A stretch of 64,000 nucleotides of DNA from Micromonospora sp. WMMD961 (GCF_029626145.1 NZ_JARUBJ010000002.1:1394501-1458500), one strand, 5' to 3'. Numbered from the stretch's first letter, positions 16,132-25,075 are shown. Program-made: numbers and translations. Notes: generated from the letters alone by a model not told the origin.

Positions 16132-16392
16132 CTAGCCGACGATCGGTGACCACTCCCGTTGGCCGACGATCGTCACCCCGGGGGTGCGGTAATACGGGTC
16201 CTCAGCGAGGATGGCGGCGAACGCCTCGGCGTCCGCGACGTCGAAGATCAGGAGCGCGCCCGAGTCGTCGGAGAATGGCCCGGCCATGACCAGGCGGCCC
16301 TCCTGACGCAGAGCCTGGAGACGTTCCCGGTGCGCGGGCCGGGCGGCCAGCCGGTCGGGTTCGTCGCCGAAGGACAGCTCCAAGATGAACAC
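16132..16392 (-). CDS. YciI-like (DGPF/EthD-fold) small protein
   Basis: An 86-residue protein of the YciI family, with a ferredoxin-like alpha/beta fold. Features: N-terminal strand VFILELSF, a central RERLQALRQEGRLVMAGPFSDDSGALLIFDV, and AEAFAAILAEDPYYRTPGV, where YciI proteins carry the conserved Asp-Pro. Members act as putative dehydratase or dehydrochlorinase-like enzymes, or are uncharacterised. GTG at 16392 has AGGAGGAGG upstream, which settles the start against a long Arg-rich extension. It stands alone. Confidence 0.85.
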   Translation of the reverse strand: MFILELSFGDEPDRLAARPAHRERLQALRQEGRLVMAGPFSDDSGALLIFDVADAEAFAAILAEDPYYRTPGVTIVGQREWSPIVG

Positions 16393-16525
16393 GGTTCCTC
16401 CTCCTGAAGGCGGTCTCCCGGAGCACCCTAGTCGACGCGCGGTGCCATCGCCGCCGCACCGAGGGCGCCCGGCCCAGGGGCCACGGCAAGGGCCGGCGGG
16501 CGCGCGGTGGCCCGACTCGCAGAAG

Positions 16526-17755
16526 TCACGCCGCTGGGCTCGCACCCGCTGGGGACAGCCGTGGCGAAATCGTCGGTAGACGGACAGTGAAGGTCGCGCC
16601 GGCACCGGGCCAACTGTCGGTGGAGATCGTCCCGCCGTGGCTGGTGACCACCTCGCGCAGGAGGGCCAGGCCCAAACCGAAACGCCGGTCCTTGGCCCCG
16701 GCGCCGCGGTGGAAGCGGTCGAAGAGGTGCCTCGCGTCGGCGGGGTCGAACCCGGCTCCGCTGTCCGTGACCACCAGGTCCGCGTCGCGGCGGGAGGTGC
16801 GGAGGGTGACGTCGATGCGGCCGCCGGGCGGGGTGTGGGTGAGGGCGTTGGCGAGCAACTCGCCGACCACGCGGCGTAGGGCCGAGGCGACTCCGGGGAC
16901 GAGGACCGGAGCGTCCGGGACGGTCAGGTGTACCTGGACACCCTGCTCCGCGGCGCGGTCGGCCTCGCAGTCGACGGCCTCGGCGGCGAGACGAGCCAGG
17001 TCGACGGGCTCGGAGGGGTGCCGGTCGGCTGGCATGGCGGCGAGGCGGGCGGAGAGCAGGAGTTCGTCGACGATCTCGCCGAGGCGGCGGGTGGTCTGGA
17101 TCAGGCGGTCGTAGTCGGCGCGGTCGGCGCCGGCGCGGCGGGCCAGTAGCTGGGCGCGGGTGTGGACCTGGGCGATGGGGGTGCGCAACTCGTGGCTGGC
17201 GTCGGCGACGAAGCGGCGTTGCCGGTTGAGCGCCTCGGCGAGCGGTGCCACGGCTCGGCGGCCGACGATGATGCCCGTGAGTACCGCCGCGGCGATGCCG
17301 ACCATCGCGGCGAGGAGGAAGGCGGCGAGCAGGTGACGCCGGTCGGAGAGTTGGAAGCGGGCGTCGAACACCGCTTGCACGACGCCGGTGCCGCGCGGCT
17401 GGGTGCGGACGTAGTAGGTAGTGCCGTTGCGGCTGATCTTGTCGCTGCGAACCTGACGGTCGAGGGCCACCGCGTCGATGGCGGACCGCAGTGGGAAGCC
17501 CGGAGGTGGCGGGTTCCGGCCCGAGTCGATGCTGCCGCCGTCGTACAGGATGATCCAGTTGCAGCCCGGCGGCCCGTCGATCGTGCCGTGGACCGCACCG
17601 TAGGTGAGCTCCCGTTCGATCTGTTCGTGCTGACTGTGCAGCAGTGTGGCGTAGGAGATGGCGGCGCCCAGGGCGAGCAGCGCGGTGATGGTGAGCCCGA
17701 CGAGCATGCTGACCCGCACCCTGGCCCGGCGCAGCATGGTGTCCTCGAAGCTCAC
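16526..17755 (-). CDS. Sensor histidine kinase (OmpR-type partner)
   Basis: A 409-residue membrane kinase. TM1 is ~16-38 and TM2 ~142-164, enclosing an extracytoplasmic sensor domain of about 100 residues. The H-box is FVADASHELRTPIAQVHT with phospho-His188. The ATP-binding domain has an N-box (ELLANALTHTPPGG), a D-box (DSGAGFDPADARHLFDRF) and a G2 box (FGLGLALLREVV). The start GTG overlaps the regulator stop by four bases (GTGA), so the two are translationally coupled. The signal is unknown; the pair lies next to the antiporter/biosynthetic operon. Confidence 0.93.
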   Translation of the reverse strand: MSFEDTMLRRARVRVSMLVGLTITALLALGAAISYATLLHSQHEQIERELTYGAVHGTIDGPPGCNWIILYDGGSIDSGRNPPPPGFPLRSAIDAVALDRQVRSDKISRNGTTYYVRTQPRGTGVVQAVFDARFQLSDRRHLLAAFLLAAMVGIAAAVLTGIIVGRRAVAPLAEALNRQRRFVADASHELRTPIAQVHTRAQLLARRAGADRADYDRLIQTTRRLGEIVDELLLSARLAAMPADRHPSEPVDLARLAAEAVDCEADRAAEQGVQVHLTVPDAPVLVPGVASALRRVVGELLANALTHTPPGGRIDVTLRTSRRDADLVVTDSGAGFDPADARHLFDRFHRGAGAKDRRFGLGLALLREVVTSHGGTISTDSWPGAGATFTVRLPTISPRLSPAGASPAA

Positions 17756-18408
17756 AGGGTCCCCAGCCGGTAGCCGAGGCCGTGCACGGTCCGGATCACC
17801 GAGCGGCCGAGCTTGCGCCGCAGGTAGTAGACGTACGTGTCGACCAGGGACGCCGCGGCCGCCTCGTCGAAGACCCGGCTGCGCAGCTCGGAACGGGAGT
17901 GGACGGTGTGCGGCCGGGCTGCGAGAACCCGTAGCAGCTCGAACTCGCGTGCGGACAAGGCGATCCGGGTGCCGTCGCGCAGGACGGCGTCGCGCACGGA
18001 GAGGTCGAGCTGGCCCGAACCGAGCCGTAGCACCTCGGTCGACTCGGAGGTCCGGCGGCAGAGGGCCCGGATGCGGGCGCTCAGCTCGTCCAGGTCGAAG
18101 GGTTTCGTCAGGTAGTCGTCGGCACCCGCGTCGAGGCCGGCGATCCGGTCCTGGACGGTGCCGAGCGCGGTCAGCAGCAGCGCCCGGGCGACCACCGCGC
18201 GGGAGCGCAGTCGGACGACCAGGTCCAGCCCGTCCAGGGCGGGGAGCAGCCGGTCGATCACCATCACGTCGTAGGGCCGGGTGAGCCCCAGGTGCAGGCC
18301 GCGCTGCCCGTCGGGGGCCTGGTCGACGACGTATCCCTCGTCGGTCAGGGTCTCAGCCACCATGCCGCGTAGCTCCGAGTCGTCCTCGACGAGCAGGAGT
18401 CGAGTCAT
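17752..18408 (-). CDS. OmpR-family response regulator
   Basis: A 218-residue two-domain regulator. The receiver domain has the acidic pair Asp9/Asp10, phospho-acceptor Asp52 (VMVIDRLLPALDG) and the conserved Lys in DYLTKPFD. The winged-helix DNA-binding domain (~125-218) includes ISAREFELLRVL-like and DTYVYYLRRKLGRSVIRTVHGLGYRL motifs. It is transcribed first in the pair, followed by its kinase. An AT-rich stretch upstream (18409-18475) holds the likely promoter. It could govern neighbouring genes, but no target is shown. Confidence 0.94.
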   Translation of the reverse strand: MTRLLLVEDDSELRGMVAETLTDEGYVVDQAPDGQRGLHLGLTRPYDVMVIDRLLPALDGLDLVVRLRSRAVVARALLLTALGTVQDRIAGLDAGADDYLTKPFDLDELSARIRALCRRTSESTEVLRLGSGQLDLSVRDAVLRDGTRIALSAREFELLRVLAARPHTVHSRSELRSRVFDEAAAASLVDTYVYYLRRKLGRSVIRTVHGLGYRLGTL

Positions 18409-18480
18409 GCATAGATGGTGACACCGTTACATCGAAATGTCTCTATATCTCGGAAAACTTGTCGCCTCAAACAAACAATC

Positions 18481-18507
18481 TACGGGGTCTTCGGGGTCTA
18501 CGGGGTC
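18481..18507. repeat. Three 9-bp tandem units
   Basis: tacggggtc, ttcggggtc, tacggggtc in succession, spanning the stop codon of the antiporter gene and the adjacent spacer. Confidence 0.6.
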
Positions 18508-19760
18508 CCGGCGGGTACGAGCGACGGTGCAGCAGAAGTGGGGACCCGCGCCTCACGCCGCTCGATCCAGCTGAGCAGCGGTGTCGTCATGAGTGTCGTG
18601 ACGAGCGCGACAAGCACCAGCACGGTGAAGAGCGACGGATTCACGATGCCCGCCTCCAGCCCCACGTTCAGGGCGATCAGCTGCATCAGGCCCCGGGCGT
18701 TCATGAGCGCGCCGACGCGCAGCGCGACCCCGTTCGGCTCGCCGCGCAGCCGGGCCGCACCCCAGCAGGCGCCGAACTTGCCGGCGATCGCCACGGCCAC
18801 GCACGCGGTGGCGAAGCCGAGTACGGCCAGGTTGCCCAGCAACGCGAACTCGGTGCGCAGCCCGGAGTAGGTAAAGAACAGCGGCAGGAAGACCGTCGCG
18901 GCGATCGGCGTCAGCGTGTCGACCACCCTGTCGGTCTGTTCGGAGCGCGGCATCACCACGCCGACCGCGAAGGCGCCGAAGACCGCGTAGAGCCCGATCT
19001 CGTCGGTGTACCAGGCCACCAGGAAGAGCAGTGCCACGGTGCCGAGTAGCCGCGCGCGATCGCCCGGGAGCCCCATGACGTAGCCGGTCACCCGCCGCCC
19101 ACCCAGCCACAGCGCCACCCCGAACAGCAGCGCACCACCCGCGCAGACCAGGGCCGGGCCGACCGCGCCCGAGGCGAACGCCAGTACCGCGGCCAGCATG
19201 ATCCACGCGACCATGTCGTCGATCGCGCCGCTGGCCAGGGCGAGCAATCCGAAGCGGGTCCCGGCGAGGCCGCGCTCCGTGATGATCCGGGCGAGCATCG
19301 GGAAGGCCGTGATCGCCAGCGCCACGCCGACGAACGCCGCGGACACACCGAGCGACACACCGTCCGTGCGGATCGGGACGAAGCCCGCCATAACAAGGAC
19401 CAGCAGGGTCCCCAGCACCAGCGGAGCGGCGACACCCGCGAGCGACACCGCTCCCGCCGTGCTCGCGAGCCCGGTCACCCGATGCGAGGTGAAGGCGTAC
19501 CCGGCCTGGAACATGAACAGCACCAGGCCGACCTGGCCGACCACGTACAGGATCGGCAGCAGCGGCGCGGGAAAGAGCGCGGCCTGCGCGCCCGGCCACA
19601 GCAGGCCGAGCAGCGACGGGCCGAGCAGCACCCCGGCGAGCATCTCGCTCACCACGGCGGGCTGACCCACCTTGCCGAGGAGCCAGGCGACCAGCTTGCA
19701 GAAGAGCAGAATGACCGCGACCGCGATGAAGAACCGCGGGGCGAGCTCGGTGGGGGTCAT
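18498..19760 (-). CDS. Cation/proton antiporter (CPA2/KefB-like)
   Basis: A 420-residue membrane protein with about twelve hydrophobic segments and CPA2 signatures: VGQPAVVSEMLAGVLLGPSLLG near the N-terminus and ALASGAIDDMVAWIMLA, where the ID-D carboxylate motif lies in the ion path, then GAFAVGVVMPRS and LMNARGLMQLIALNVGL. It lacks the cytoplasmic RCK domain of KefB. Antiporters of this type in biosynthetic loci serve export, self-protection or pH balance. Its ATG overlaps the P450 stop (ATGA), making it the last gene of the five-gene leftward operon. Confidence 0.88.
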   Translation of the reverse strand: MTPTELAPRFFIAVAVILLFCKLVAWLLGKVGQPAVVSEMLAGVLLGPSLLGLLWPGAQAALFPAPLLPILYVVGQVGLVLFMFQAGYAFTSHRVTGLASTAGAVSLAGVAAPLVLGTLLVLVMAGFVPIRTDGVSLGVSAAFVGVALAITAFPMLARIITERGLAGTRFGLLALASGAIDDMVAWIMLAAVLAFASGAVGPALVCAGGALLFGVALWLGGRRVTGYVMGLPGDRARLLGTVALLFLVAWYTDEIGLYAVFGAFAVGVVMPRSEQTDRVVDTLTPIAATVFLPLFFTYSGLRTEFALLGNLAVLGFATACVAVAIAGKFGACWGAARLRGEPNGVALRVGALMNARGLMQLIALNVGLEAGIVNPSLFTVLVLVALVTTLMTTPLLSWIERREARVPTSAAPSLVPAGTP

Positions 19761-21010
19761 GAGCCGGCCTCCTCGAAGAATCGGGTGCACAACTTCTGTC
19801 GCCGGGCGTCGACGACCATCCAGGTGCCGCAGAAGAGCTGCTTGACCGAGCGCCCCACGTCGAAGAGTCGGTCGCGCTGCCGCATGAGGGCGAGCCGGTT
19901 GCGGCCGGGGCCGGGGAGACCCCGGGGCGTCAGGTACGCGGGACCGCGACTCGGCAGCGAGCGGGTGTGCGCTGCCGACGAGCTGACCGAGAAGCGCCGC
20001 AGCACCTCCCGCGTGGCTGCGCGCAGTTGGACGGGGGCCGAACCACGCGCCGGGCAGGCCCGGTTGGCGGTCACGCCGTACGGGATGAAATGCGCGTCCT
20101 GCCGGCGCAACGACAGCCAGCGGTCCGGGTTGAACTCGTCGTCCGCGGCGGGACCGGTGCGCTGATAGGACAGATAGTTGAAGAGCAGCACCGATCCGGT
20201 GGGGAGGACGTGATCCCCCACCGTGATGGGTCCGGAGGTGATCCGGTGCGCGATACCGAACAGCGGGTGCACCCGGAGCGTCTCGTCGATGAGTCGGTCG
20301 AGCGACCCGTCCGACGTGTCCGTGACGGCCCCGGAGCACAGCAGGATGTGTGCCATGGCCTCCGACATCTGCACCACCGCCGTGTTGAAGAACGCGCCCT
20401 GCAGATACCAGGCGGTCTCCAGGGCGCTGAAGGGCGGCGGCAGCACGACCGGGCACGTCCCCGCGTCGATCCGGTCCAGCAGGTAACGGGTCAGACGAAC
20501 CCGCCGGGACATGTGCCGCAGACTCATCCCTTTCAGGGCGGTGACCACGTCGTCCGCGTTCGCCACGATGAGATCGCGGACGTCGCGCGGGCAGCGTGCG
20601 CCGAACACCAGCTCGTACGAGACCTCGGCCCAGATCGGCATCATCAGGTCACGTAGCCGCACGTGGCTGATCCGGTCCGCCGGGAGCGCGTCGAGGATCC
20701 GCCGGGTCGCGGCCGTCGCCAGTTCGTCGGAGCGCGCGTGCGGGACGGCGAGCACCTGCCGGGTCGTCCGTGCGACCGTCCGGTACGGCTCGCCGGGCTC
20801 GAGGTGCTCCTGATGCATCTGCGGACCGGGCGCGAGCCAGTACCAGAAGAGGTCCGACAGGCCGGCCCCACGGCTGCGTCCGTCGGCTGCCGGATCGCTG
20901 TAGACCCGCTCGAAGTCCTCCGGGCCCACCAGCGGCCCGGGGACGGGAACGCCCTCGGTCCCGTTGACCCGCTCGAAGATCCACTCCCGCAGGCCGACCA
21001 CCGCCCTCAC
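19757..21010 (-). CDS. Cytochrome P450, atypical
   Basis: A 417-residue P450-like hemoprotein. The K-helix ExxR is at 243-246 (DETLRVHPLF). The PERF-like region is FNPDRWLS. The heme-Cys loop is FIPYGVTANRACPARG with Cys319, several residues longer between Phe and Arg than the usual FxxGxRxCxG. The I-helix segment GAFFNTAVVQMSEA keeps the Thr (T210) but lacks the normal G and acidic residue of AGxxT. About 75 residues follow the heme loop. These oddities suggest an unusual reaction or redox partner. The GTG start overlaps the upstream stop (GTGA). No ferredoxin gene is in the operon. Confidence 0.85.
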   Translation of the reverse strand: MRAVVGLREWIFERVNGTEGVPVPGPLVGPEDFERVYSDPAADGRSRGAGLSDLFWYWLAPGPQMHQEHLEPGEPYRTVARTTRQVLAVPHARSDELATAATRRILDALPADRISHVRLRDLMMPIWAEVSYELVFGARCPRDVRDLIVANADDVVTALKGMSLRHMSRRVRLTRYLLDRIDAGTCPVVLPPPFSALETAWYLQGAFFNTAVVQMSEAMAHILLCSGAVTDTSDGSLDRLIDETLRVHPLFGIAHRITSGPITVGDHVLPTGSVLLFNYLSYQRTGPAADDEFNPDRWLSLRRQDAHFIPYGVTANRACPARGSAPVQLRAATREVLRRFSVSSSAAHTRSLPSRGPAYLTPRGLPGPGRNRLALMRQRDRLFDVGRSVKQLFCGTWMVVDARRQKLCTRFFEEAGS

Positions 21011-21996
21011 CGGGTCACCACCTGGTCGGGCGTCAGGTCGGCCGGCCGCCGTGCTCCGACCAGGGCGAGGGCCTGATCCAGCTCGGTGGTGAGTCGGTCG
21101 AGAACGTCCCGTACGCCCACCGCCCCGCCCGCCGCGAGCGCCCGCACCACCGGGCGCCCCACCAGCACCGCCCGCGCCCCGAGCGCCAGCGCGATCACCA
21201 CGTCGGTGCCGCGGCGCACACCCCCGTCAAGCAGCACCGGGATCTGCCCATTCACGGCGGCCACGACCGCGGGCAGCGCGTCGAGCGTGGGGATCGCCCC
21301 GTCGAGCTGTCGTCCACCGTGGTTGGACACGATCACACCGGCAGCGCCGTGCTCCACCGCGAGGCGGGCATCCGTGGGATGCAGGACGCCCTTGAGCAGG
21401 ATCGGTAGTCCCGTGACGCCGCGCAGCCAGGCGATCCGGTCCCACCCCGCCGTCGCATCCATCGTGATCGGGCGCACCCGGTCGGTCGCGTCGCGCATGT
21501 TCTCGCACGCGTAGCCGGACGGCAGGTCGGTGAAGCCGTTGCGCAGGTCACGCTCGCGCCGCCCGAACACCGGGGAGTCCACGGTCACCACGAGCGCCCG
21601 GCATCCCGCGGACTCGGCGCGCTTGACCACGTACTCCGTGAAGTCGAGGTCGGGCTGCGGGTAGAGCTGGAACCACAGCGTCCCGCCGGCCGCCGCGATC
21701 TCCTCGACCGGCTGGGTGGCGGCCATGCTGACCACCATCGCCGTGTCGGCCGCCGCGGCCCCCCGCGCGGTGGCCGCCTCGCCGTGGGGGTGCGCGAGGC
21801 GATGAAAGGCCGTCGGAGCGACCAGGACCGGGGCGGCCAGCGAGGTGCCGGCCACTGTGGTCCGCAGGTCCCGCTCACCGGTCGCCCGCAGCACCCGTGG
21901 CACGAGCCACCGTCGCTCGAAGGCCCGCTCGTTGGCGGCGAGCGTGCGCTCCCGCCCGGCCCCACCCTCGAAGAAGTCCTGGTGGACCGGGTCCAT
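21007..21996 (-). CDS. FMN-dependent 2-hydroxyacid oxidase/dehydrogenase
   Basis: A 329-residue TIM-barrel flavoenzyme of the lactate oxidase, mandelate dehydrogenase and hydroxymandelate oxidase family, which oxidises 2-hydroxyacids to 2-oxoacids. Seen: FMN-binding segments APTAFHRLAHPHGE and LYPQPD, the substrate Arg region DSPVFGRRERD, the catalytic His in VSNHGGRQLDG, and phosphate-binding LLDGGVRRGTDV. It is shorter than glycolate oxidase and close in size to actinobacterial 4-hydroxymandelate oxidases. ATG 21996 starts one base after the upstream stop (TGACATGG). In context it may act on an aryl-lactate or mandelate intermediate. Confidence 0.9.
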   Translation of the reverse strand: MDPVHQDFFEGGAGRERTLAANERAFERRWLVPRVLRATGERDLRTTVAGTSLAAPVLVAPTAFHRLAHPHGEAATARGAAAADTAMVVSMAATQPVEEIAAAGGTLWFQLYPQPDLDFTEYVVKRAESAGCRALVVTVDSPVFGRRERDLRNGFTDLPSGYACENMRDATDRVRPITMDATAGWDRIAWLRGVTGLPILLKGVLHPTDARLAVEHGAAGVIVSNHGGRQLDGAIPTLDALPAVVAAVNGQIPVLLDGGVRRGTDVVIALALGARAVLVGRPVVRALAAGGAVGVRDVLDRLTTELDQALALVGARRPADLTPDQVVTR

Positions 21997-21997
21997 G

Positions 21998-23572
21998 TCA
22001 GCCCTCGGCGCCCGAGAGGCAACGCCCAAGGAACTCCTGCAGCGGCCGTACGTGGACGTCGGGCCGGTCCCACTGGTTCTCCAGGTTCTCGGCGAGGTGG
22101 TGCGTGCTGATCAGTTGACCCTCGCGGTGGTAACGGACGACCGGGTGCAGGTACGCCGCGTCGTGCGCCTGCCCCACGGCGTCCTGGGCCACGCGGGACA
22201 CGGTGATGTCGAACGGGTCGACCTGGTCGTGGTCGGGACCGTACTCCAGAGTGATCACGAATGCCTGGTCGTAGTCGTGCTCGGCGGTGCGCAGGCCGGT
22301 CGCCGCGAAGTAGTCCACCGGCACCTCCTCGTGGTAGCGGGCCTCGGGCCCGGCCACGGTGAGTACGTCGCCGAGGAACCCGAACTGCTGCCACAGGGCC
22401 GAGGTGCGGTTGACCCGTTCGATGACGGCCGCGGTCATGGCTGCCGGGTCGACGGCGAGCCTCTCGGACGGCCAGTCGGTGGCGTCGTACCGACGGGAGA
22501 GGATCCTGTGCAATGCGCGCACGGCGTAGCGGAAGCCGTGCACGAAACCGCTCGTGGACTTCTTGAAGTCGCGTTCCTGCGAGATCGTGCCGGCGAAGAA
22601 CAGCCCCGGGACGTTCACCGACTCCCACGCCTCGGTCTGTGCCGGGAATCGGTCCTTGATGGCGAGCTGGGGCCGGGCCGAGGCGTCGAAAATCGAGGCG
22701 TCGAAACGGAATCCCGTGCAGCCCAGCACCCGGTCGTAATGCAGTTCCTTCACGACCTCGTTCGCCCGCGAGAAGCTGAACTCGACCTTGTAGCCGGTAC
22801 CGTCGCGCTCGATGCTCCTGACCGTGCCGTCGAGGATCGCGTTCGCCGACTTGAGCTGATATGTGTCGAGGAAGTTGTTGTTCACCGCGCGCAGGTGCCC
22901 GACGTAGTGGGTGCGCCACGCCATCCGGACCGAGCTGGGCCCGGCGACGTGGATCAGTGTCGTGGTCTCCATGAGATTCTCGGCGGTCTCGAAGGCGGAG
23001 TTGCCCTTGCCGATGATCAGCACCTTCTGGTCGAGATAGTCACGTGGCTCGACGCTCATCACGTCGTACCCCTCGGCCAGCTCGAATCCTGCGATGTCCG
23101 GCTGGTAGGTCTTCGAGACGCCGGTGGCGACGATCACCGCGCGGGTCTCCCAGCGCCGGTCGCCGGCCTCGACCGTGAACACGTCGTCGTGCTTCGACAC
23201 GCGGGTCACCCGGGTGCCGTAACTGACCTTGACGCCGGTCTTCGCCGCGAAGTCCGCGAGGTACCGCACCATCACGTCGGCGTCCGGGAAGTACCGCTCG
23301 GTGTACTGCGTGAACAGCAGCGCCGGGTCGTCGGTGAGCAGGGAATTCCAGTCGAGCCGCAGATTCAGCTCGGGGTCGTCGGTGCCCGTGTGCGGCTTGT
23401 TGATCGAGATGAGTTGACGGTGCCGCGGATAGGTGGCGAAGAATGCCCCCGGTCCGTCGGCGGCCTCCAGCACCACATAGTCACGCTTGCCGTCGGCCTC
23501 GAGCAGGGCGGCGAGTTGAAGGCCGGCCGGACCGGCTCCGATGATCAGATAATCAAGCGTCACGGTGGTCAC
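21998..23572 (-). CDS. FAD-dependent monooxygenase-like protein 1 (FOXRED2/FMO-like)
   Basis: A 524-residue flavoprotein. The FAD Rossmann motif is at the N-terminus (YLIIGAGPAGLQLAALLE). Next come a strongly conserved block, YPRHRQLISINK, an ATG motif (VIVATGVSK) and a second NAD(P)H Rossmann motif (VLIIGKGNSAFETAENL), then a C-terminal domain with LEYGPDHDQVDPFDIT and HHLAENLENQWD. This is the class-B monooxygenase layout, but the FMO fingerprint FxGxxxH is absent; it is nearest to the FOXRED2-like group. It is highly similar to the protein at 25131-26669. The GTG start overlaps the lyase gene by 20 bases (GTG 23563 is an alternative). Confidence 0.82.
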   Translation of the reverse strand: MTTVTLDYLIIGAGPAGLQLAALLEADGKRDYVVLEAADGPGAFFATYPRHRQLISINKPHTGTDDPELNLRLDWNSLLTDDPALLFTQYTERYFPDADVMVRYLADFAAKTGVKVSYGTRVTRVSKHDDVFTVEAGDRRWETRAVIVATGVSKTYQPDIAGFELAEGYDVMSVEPRDYLDQKVLIIGKGNSAFETAENLMETTTLIHVAGPSSVRMAWRTHYVGHLRAVNNNFLDTYQLKSANAILDGTVRSIERDGTGYKVEFSFSRANEVVKELHYDRVLGCTGFRFDASIFDASARPQLAIKDRFPAQTEAWESVNVPGLFFAGTISQERDFKKSTSGFVHGFRYAVRALHRILSRRYDATDWPSERLAVDPAAMTAAVIERVNRTSALWQQFGFLGDVLTVAGPEARYHEEVPVDYFAATGLRTAEHDYDQAFVITLEYGPDHDQVDPFDITVSRVAQDAVGQAHDAAYLHPVVRYHREGQLISTHHLAENLENQWDRPDVHVRPLQEFLGRCLSGAEG

Positions 23573-25067
23573 CGTACGAGCCGGAAATCAGAGAGATTTC
23601 AAGCTCTTCCAGAATCGCGGCTGCCCTGCGCACGTCGTTGTCGAGCGGCCGGTCCGGATCGATCGGAGGGATCTCCTCCAGGGCCCGAAGGACGCGGTCA
23701 CAGCCCGCCGCCGTGGGCCGGCGCGCCCCCACGTGCGCCGCCTGGCGCAGCCCGAGCCCGAGCGAACCGGTGATCAGGCGCAGCAGCTGCGCCTGGTCCA
23801 GAGCGCGGAGAGCGGCCTGCGTGCCGAGCGGAATGACGTCCTGGTTGTGCAGGTTGGTGGGGAGGCTCTGCAGGCTCGCGGGCACGCAGTCGCGCCTGAT
23901 CTCGGCGATGAGCGCGGTCGACGCGAGCTGTACGCCCTGCAGCCCGTGCTGCTGGCCTGGTCCGGCCGCGAGCATCGGCGGCAGTCCGCCGTTGCGCCCG
24001 GGGTCCACGAGCAGGTCGAGTTGGCGCTCGGCGAGGTTGCCGACCTGGGCGATCACCATGGACAGGACGTCGGCGGCGAACGCGGCGGGTTGGCCGAAGA
24101 AGTTGCCGCCGTGCACGACCTTGTCGTCGGCCGGGAAGAACAGCGGGTTGTCGCTCACCCCGCCGAGGTCCGCCGCCACGACGCCGTCGACATAGCGCAG
24201 GGCGTCCTCGGCCGCCCCGAGCAACTGCGGCGCGCAGCGGATGCTGTAGGGCTCCTGCAACGGTCTCGTGCCGGACTTCCGCAGGCCCGCGGAGGACTCC
24301 CGCATCGCGGCGCCGACCGAGCTGGCGCCCGGGTGGCCGTACGCGGCGAGGAGGGCGGGATCGAGGAACTGTGGATCGCAGCCGAGCAGGTCGGCGAGCA
24401 GGCAGCTCAACGTCTGCACCACGCGGTGCGACGTGCGGACCCGGCCCAGGGCGAGGGCCAGCGCCGCCGTGGTGAGCGACGTGCCGTTGACCAGCGCGAG
24501 TGCGTCCCGACCGTCGAGCGGCAACGGCTCCAGGCCGGCCTTCGTCAAGGCGTCCCCGGCGGGCATCCGGACACCGTCCAGGTAGGCGTGCCCGCGACCG
24601 CGCAGCGCCTGGGCGGCGGCGCCGAGCGGGATCAGGTCACCGCTGGCCCCCACCGAGCCGAACCGGGGCATGGCCGGTGTGAACGTCGTGCCGAGCATGG
24701 CCGCGAGCGCGTCGATCACGTGTGGCGAGACCCCCGACGCGCCCCGGGCCAGGGACCAGGCGCGGACCAGCAGCGTCGCGCGTACGACATCCGGGGCGAG
24801 GTCCGGGCCCTGGCCCGCCCCGAGGTGGGCGAGGGTGTTGTCGGCCTGGTCGCGCTGGTCGGCTCGGCCCGCGTAGCCGACGAGCGCACCGAAGCCGGTG
24901 GTGGCACCGTAGATCGCCCGGTCGTCGCCGAGTGCCTTGCCGAGGAATGTGCGGGCCGTCGCCACTCGGTCCCGCACCTCGTCCCCGACCACGACAGTGA
25001 CCGGGCCTGCTGCGACGCGCAGGTCGGCGAGGCGCAGGGGTGCTGCCAAATCCACCTCAATCGTCAT
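23553..25067 (-). CDS. MIO-type aromatic amino acid ammonia-lyase (tyrosine-type) or aminomutase
   Basis: A 504-residue member of the HAL/PAL/TAL family. The self-made MIO electrophile comes from Ala141-Ser142-Gly143 (GSVGASGDLIPLG). The catalytic Tyr is Tyr53 (AIYGATTGFG). The substrate-selectivity pair aligns to His81-Leu82 (NTLAHLGAGQG), as in Rhodobacter tyrosine ammonia-lyase (His89-Leu90), and not Phe-Leu (PAL) or Ser-His (HAL). Thus L-tyrosine to p-coumarate, or to beta-tyrosine if an aminomutase, is predicted. Other family blocks: ALVNGTSL, SVSDNPLFF-like and NLHNQDVIPLG. The ATG lies eight bases after a TAACAT -10, leaderless, first in its operon. Confidence 0.88.
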   Translation of the reverse strand: MTIEVDLAAPLRLADLRVAAGPVTVVVGDEVRDRVATARTFLGKALGDDRAIYGATTGFGALVGYAGRADQRDQADNTLAHLGAGQGPDLAPDVVRATLLVRAWSLARGASGVSPHVIDALAAMLGTTFTPAMPRFGSVGASGDLIPLGAAAQALRGRGHAYLDGVRMPAGDALTKAGLEPLPLDGRDALALVNGTSLTTAALALALGRVRTSHRVVQTLSCLLADLLGCDPQFLDPALLAAYGHPGASSVGAAMRESSAGLRKSGTRPLQEPYSIRCAPQLLGAAEDALRYVDGVVAADLGGVSDNPLFFPADDKVVHGGNFFGQPAAFAADVLSMVIAQVGNLAERQLDLLVDPGRNGGLPPMLAAGPGQQHGLQGVQLASTALIAEIRRDCVPASLQSLPTNLHNQDVIPLGTQAALRALDQAQLLRLITGSLGLGLRQAAHVGARRPTAAGCDRVLRALEEIPPIDPDRPLDNDVRRAAAILEELEISLISGSYGDHRDA

Positions 25068-25075
25068 GGGAGCGG

